Assembly: GCA_025938035.1 (NCBI GenBank)
Contig: JAICQE010000185.1
Location: 1 to 8,057, forward strand
Origin: Vicinamibacteria bacterium
GTDB taxonomy: Bacteria; Acidobacteriota; Vicinamibacteria; Vicinamibacterales; UBA2999
DNA length: 8,057 nucleotides
Reading direction: 5' to 3'
The stretch's first letter is position 1; each line of letters starts with the position of its first letter. Position numbers and translations under genes: made by a program. Positions 6,061-8,057 of this stretch are shown one piece after another. The notes beneath the pieces were generated by a model that was given only the letters and a program-made list of their open reading frames with translations, ran no database searches and was not told the origin of the DNA.

Positions 6061-6923
6061 GGCCCGCGCAGCGGCCCTGCCTGCCGCAGTTCCTCGAGCG
6101 TCAACGGTTCGAGATTCTTCTGTTCCTGAACCGTGAAGGCGGCCGGATCGATGTCGACGTTGGTTTCAATCCCGGCCAGCGCGGCCGCAATGTTGACCGC
6201 CACGTCCGGACTGAGCGACACGAGCCTCACCGACTGCGGAAACATCCCCGTCCCAAAGGCATATTCGATCTGCCACCGGTCGCGTCGGGCGGCGTACGGC
6301 TGCCATCCGCTTCCGGCGCGCCGCAAGAACACGGTCGCCGTGCCGCGCCCCCGTCCCTGCTCCGCACTTTCGATATCGATGGCTGCCACATCCCGCGGAT
6401 GGATCCGTCCGGCGATAGGCCGCGGCGCAGGGACGACGCAGCCGGTGAAGACCGCGAGGAGATCCGCCGGACCGAGCGACACGCCGGTCAGCGCCTCGAG
6501 AATCGCTTCCGGCGGGGCGTTGCGAAGGATCCGTTCATCACGCTGGAGCACCAGGGTGGCGGAATCGCCGCGGCCGGCAAGGATGAACACGGGCGGCCCG
6601 AATGGTGCCACGCCCTCCAGCCGCATCGACGAAGGACGCTCGAAACCGATATGCACCCGGCCTCGCACACCCTCCTCGCCAGCGCGTCCGGACAGGCCAA
6701 GCTCGCCTCTCAGCGTTCGCACGCTCGCGCACGCCGCCGATATCTGTGCATGCACCGAGGCAAAGTCGGGAAACGGACCGCCGGGATCAGAAGGAAGCGT
6801 GATGGGCTTCGGGACGCCGCAGGAGGCTACAGCAATGCAAAGGGCAAACGGCAAAAGGCAAAAGGCAAAAGGAAGAGAGCCGGTGGCGCGTGCACGAGGC
6901 CGCGCATCATGCGACGCGCTCAT
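6057..6923 (-). CDS. LolB-like outer-membrane lipoprotein
   Basis: A 288-residue predicted lipoprotein with a hydrophobic segment at 17-33 and lipobox V-A-S-C, Cys35 being the acylated residue. After a linker, a beta-rich domain begins around residue 68 (SVRTLRGELGLSG, then RGRVHIGFERPSSMRLEGVAPFG) and continues to GVSLGPADLLAVFTG. This resembles LolB, the outer-membrane receptor that accepts lipoproteins from LolA. Overall similarity is weak, so the call also rests on position: after a TPR gene and two genes before ispE. The ATG at 6923 is chosen because it makes an ATGA overlap with the TPR stop. There is no Shine-Dalgarno sequence there, only an A-rich repeat, so it probably depends on coupling. 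Signal-peptide residues 18-29 are encoded by a heptamer repeat, which is odd for an essential export signal. A LolB-fold protein with another envelope role is the main alternative. Confidence 0.72.
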   Translation of the reverse strand: MSASHDARPRARATGSLPFAFCLLPFALCIAVASCGVPKPITLPSDPGGPFPDFASVHAQISAACASVRTLRGELGLSGRAGEEGVRGRVHIGFERPSSMRLEGVAPFGPPVFILAGRGDSATLVLQRDERILRNAPPEAILEALTGVSLGPADLLAVFTGCVVPAPRPIAGRIHPRDVAAIDIESAEQGRGRGTATVFLRRAGSGWQPYAARRDRWQIEYAFGTGMFPQSVRLVSLSPDVAVNIAAALAGIETNVDIDPAAFTVQEQKNLEPLTLEELRQAGPLRGP

Positions 6924-6951
6924 TTTGCATTTTGCATTTTGACTTTTGCAT
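6835..6951. repeat. Imperfect inverted repeat with 7-base-period arms across a gene junction
   Basis: The arm at 6837-6871 is five consecutive heptamers: GCAAAGG, GCAAACG, then GCAAAAG three times. The arm at 6921-6948 is four: CATTTTG three times, then ACTTTTG. By hand alignment, 6921-6951 and the reverse complement of 6835-6865 agree at 25 of 31 positions, with a 55-base spacer. The right-hand arm encodes the last residues of the TPR protein (about KVKMQNAK), its stop codon and the ATG of the lipoprotein. The left-hand arm encodes lipoprotein residues 18-29 (PFAFCLLPFALC). The arms are much richer in A and T than the surrounding DNA. Confidence 0.82.
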
Positions 6952-8057
6952 CGCTGATTTTCTTCTCGACGCCGCTCTTCTCGATCCCCAGGCCGTTGCC
7001 GCCGAGCGCTTTGGTCCACGCCGCGATCGCCTCCTGCAGGGAGCCGCGCCGCGCGTGCACGTCGCCGAGATGGTCCTGGATTTCGGAATGGTCGGGCAGT
7101 TTCTGCGCAGCCGCCGAGAGATATTTCAGCGCATCGTTCAGCTCGCCGCGTTTGAAGTGCGCCCACCCGAGGCTGTCGAGATACTCCGGCCTGTCCGGAT
7201 CCTTCTCCAGCGCTCGCCGAACCAGCGTGACCGCTTCGTCGAGCTGTTCGCCGCGTGAGGCGAGCAGATAGCCGAGATGGTTCAGCACGCGCGCGTCCGA
7301 CGGGTTACTGGCGAGCATCTGTCGCAGAACCTTTTCGGCGTCACCGGACCGGCCGGCGTCGGAGTACAGATCGACGAGCGCGAACTGCGTCCGCAGATCC
7401 TTCGGGAACGTCTTCGCGGCCGATTCGGCCACGGCAAGGGCGCCGGCCTTGTCGCCGGCAGCAAACAGGGCGCGCGCCTGAAGGCGCGGGAAGTTGGGGT
7501 CCTCGGGGTGCTGCTTCCGCGCTTCGGCCGCAAAGCGCCCCGACGCCGCAAAATCCTTCGCGTTGTAGAGCGCGGCGATGCGGAGCAGCTTCAACTGCCG
7601 GTCGTTCGGGGCCTGCGCAAGCGCGAGCGTGTACGCCTCGGCGGCTTCGCGGAGCTGCCCATCCTGTTCGAGGTATCGCGCCAGCGAGGCGGCCACGCTC
7701 GGGACGTATTCGACGACTTCCTCGAGCGTCGCAATCGCGCCTTTGAGGTCGCCGGCCGCGGCATAGGCCGTGGCGAGCACCTGTCTCGGAGACGGACTGC
7801 CGGCGGTCTGTGCGACCACGCGGGTCAACACCTGGACAGCTTTCTGCGGCTCCCTGTTCCGCAGATACATCTGGCCAAGGTAGTACAGCATGTTGACGTC
7901 GGTGCCGACCGTGCCGGCGGTGGCGCGCTCGAAATGGAGGATCGCCTTCCTTACATCCTCGGCGGACGGATTCCCACCAGCGTATAGATAACCAAGCGTC
8001 TTGTTCGCCTCGACGTTGTTCTCGTCGATGGCGATCGCTTCCTTGGCGTACTTCTCC
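6920..8057 (-). CDS. Tetratricopeptide repeat protein, 5' end outside window
   Basis: At least 378 residues are visible and the frame stays open to the right edge, so the N-terminus is missing. The protein is a continuous run of helix pairs of TPR type, about ten or eleven repeats. The clearest are LYYLGQMYLRNREPQKAVQVL, VLNHLGYLLASRGEQLDEAVTLVRRALEKDP, EYLDSLGWAHFKRGELNDALKYLSAAAQKLP and IQDHLGDVHARRGSLQEAIAAWTKAL. The last three match the C-terminal TPR pattern I recall for the protein encoded next to lolB in Proteobacteria, often an exported or outer-membrane-associated scaffold. No enzymatic motif is seen. The final residues, KVKMQNAK, derive from the heptamer repeat and are probably not part of the ancestral fold. 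The stop overlaps the lipoprotein start as ATGA. An ATG at 7891 is internal to the repeats and is not the true start. Confidence 0.9.
   Translation of the reverse strand, partial: EKYAKEAIAIDENNVEANKTLGYLYAGGNPSAEDVRKAILHFERATAGTVGTDVNMLYYLGQMYLRNREPQKAVQVLTRVVAQTAGSPSPRQVLATAYAAAGDLKGAIATLEEVVEYVPSVAASLARYLEQDGQLREAAEAYTLALAQAPNDRQLKLLRIAALYNAKDFAASGRFAAEARKQHPEDPNFPRLQARALFAAGDKAGALAVAESAAKTFPKDLRTQFALVDLYSDAGRSGDAEKVLRQMLASNPSDARVLNHLGYLLASRGEQLDEAVTLVRRALEKDPDRPEYLDSLGWAHFKRGELNDALKYLSAAAQKLPDHSEIQDHLGDVHARRGSLQEAIAAWTKALGGNGLGIEKSGVEKKISDAKVKMQNAK

Noticed and set aside
6015..7271. Plus-strand open frame of 418 codons across the lipoprotein and TPR genes
   Set aside because: Low-complexity Arg-rich shadow of two well-supported minus-strand genes; it crosses the heptamer repeats.
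7473..7488. Perfect 16-base palindrome CGCGCCTGAAGGCGCG in the TPR gene, sharing a 12-base core with the REP-like unit
   Set aside because: It encodes RLQARAL, which fits a normal TPR helix, and its flanks do not match the repeat. Chance similarity is more likely than a fourth copy.
1..8057. CRISPR array, transposase, phage or defence system
   Set aside because: No direct repeats with regular unique spacers, no transposase or integrase motifs, and every large frame on the coding strand is accounted for by housekeeping or envelope genes.

Overview
This GC-rich window holds bacterial chromosomal core genes, all on the minus strand. Read in that direction (from position 8057 down to 1) the order is: TPR protein (5' end outside the window), LolB-like lipoprotein, secreted glutaminyl-peptide cyclotransferase, IspE kinase, ArnT/PMT-type membrane glycosyltransferase, zinc-ribbon SAM methyltransferase, tRNA-Gln(UUG), PRPP synthetase (prs), and the N-terminal part of ribosomal protein bL25 (rplY). 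The backbone TPR - lolB - ispE - tRNA-Gln - prs - rplY is the order I recall from many Proteobacteria and relatives. The cyclotransferase, glycosyltransferase and methyltransferase look like additions to it. Dispersed repeats of a kind I remember from soil Acidobacteriota (Vicinamibacteria-like) point to such an organism. That placement is an inference from repeat style and base composition, not a proof.

Region 6920-8057 is a TPR scaffold protein. Regions 6057-6923, 5293-6060, 4379-5296 and 2628-4382 follow with 4-base start/stop overlaps (ATGA, ATGA, TTGA, GTGA), and the methyltransferase (1672-2643) overlaps the glycosyltransferase by 16 bases. These six genes therefore look like one translationally coupled operon, mostly concerned with the cell envelope: outer-membrane lipoprotein handling, periplasmic pyroglutamate formation, isoprenoid precursor synthesis (feeding undecaprenyl and other polyprenyl carriers), and polyprenyl-dependent glycosyl transfer. 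Region 1270-1671 holds the tRNA, a possible promoter upstream of it, and an otherwise empty leader for prs. Prs and bL25 form the downstream unit.

I see no mobile element, CRISPR array or defence system. The most unusual feature is a set of three kinds of short repeat lying in or against coding sequence: (1) a REP-like hairpin, twice in tandem between prs and rplY and once in frame inside the glycosyltransferase; (2) an inverted repeat with 8-base-period arms that encodes the first residues of the glycosyltransferase; (3) an inverted repeat with 7-base-period arms that forms the TPR tail, the ATGA junction and the signal-peptide core of the lipoprotein. The last two share one architecture and both sit on operon junctions.
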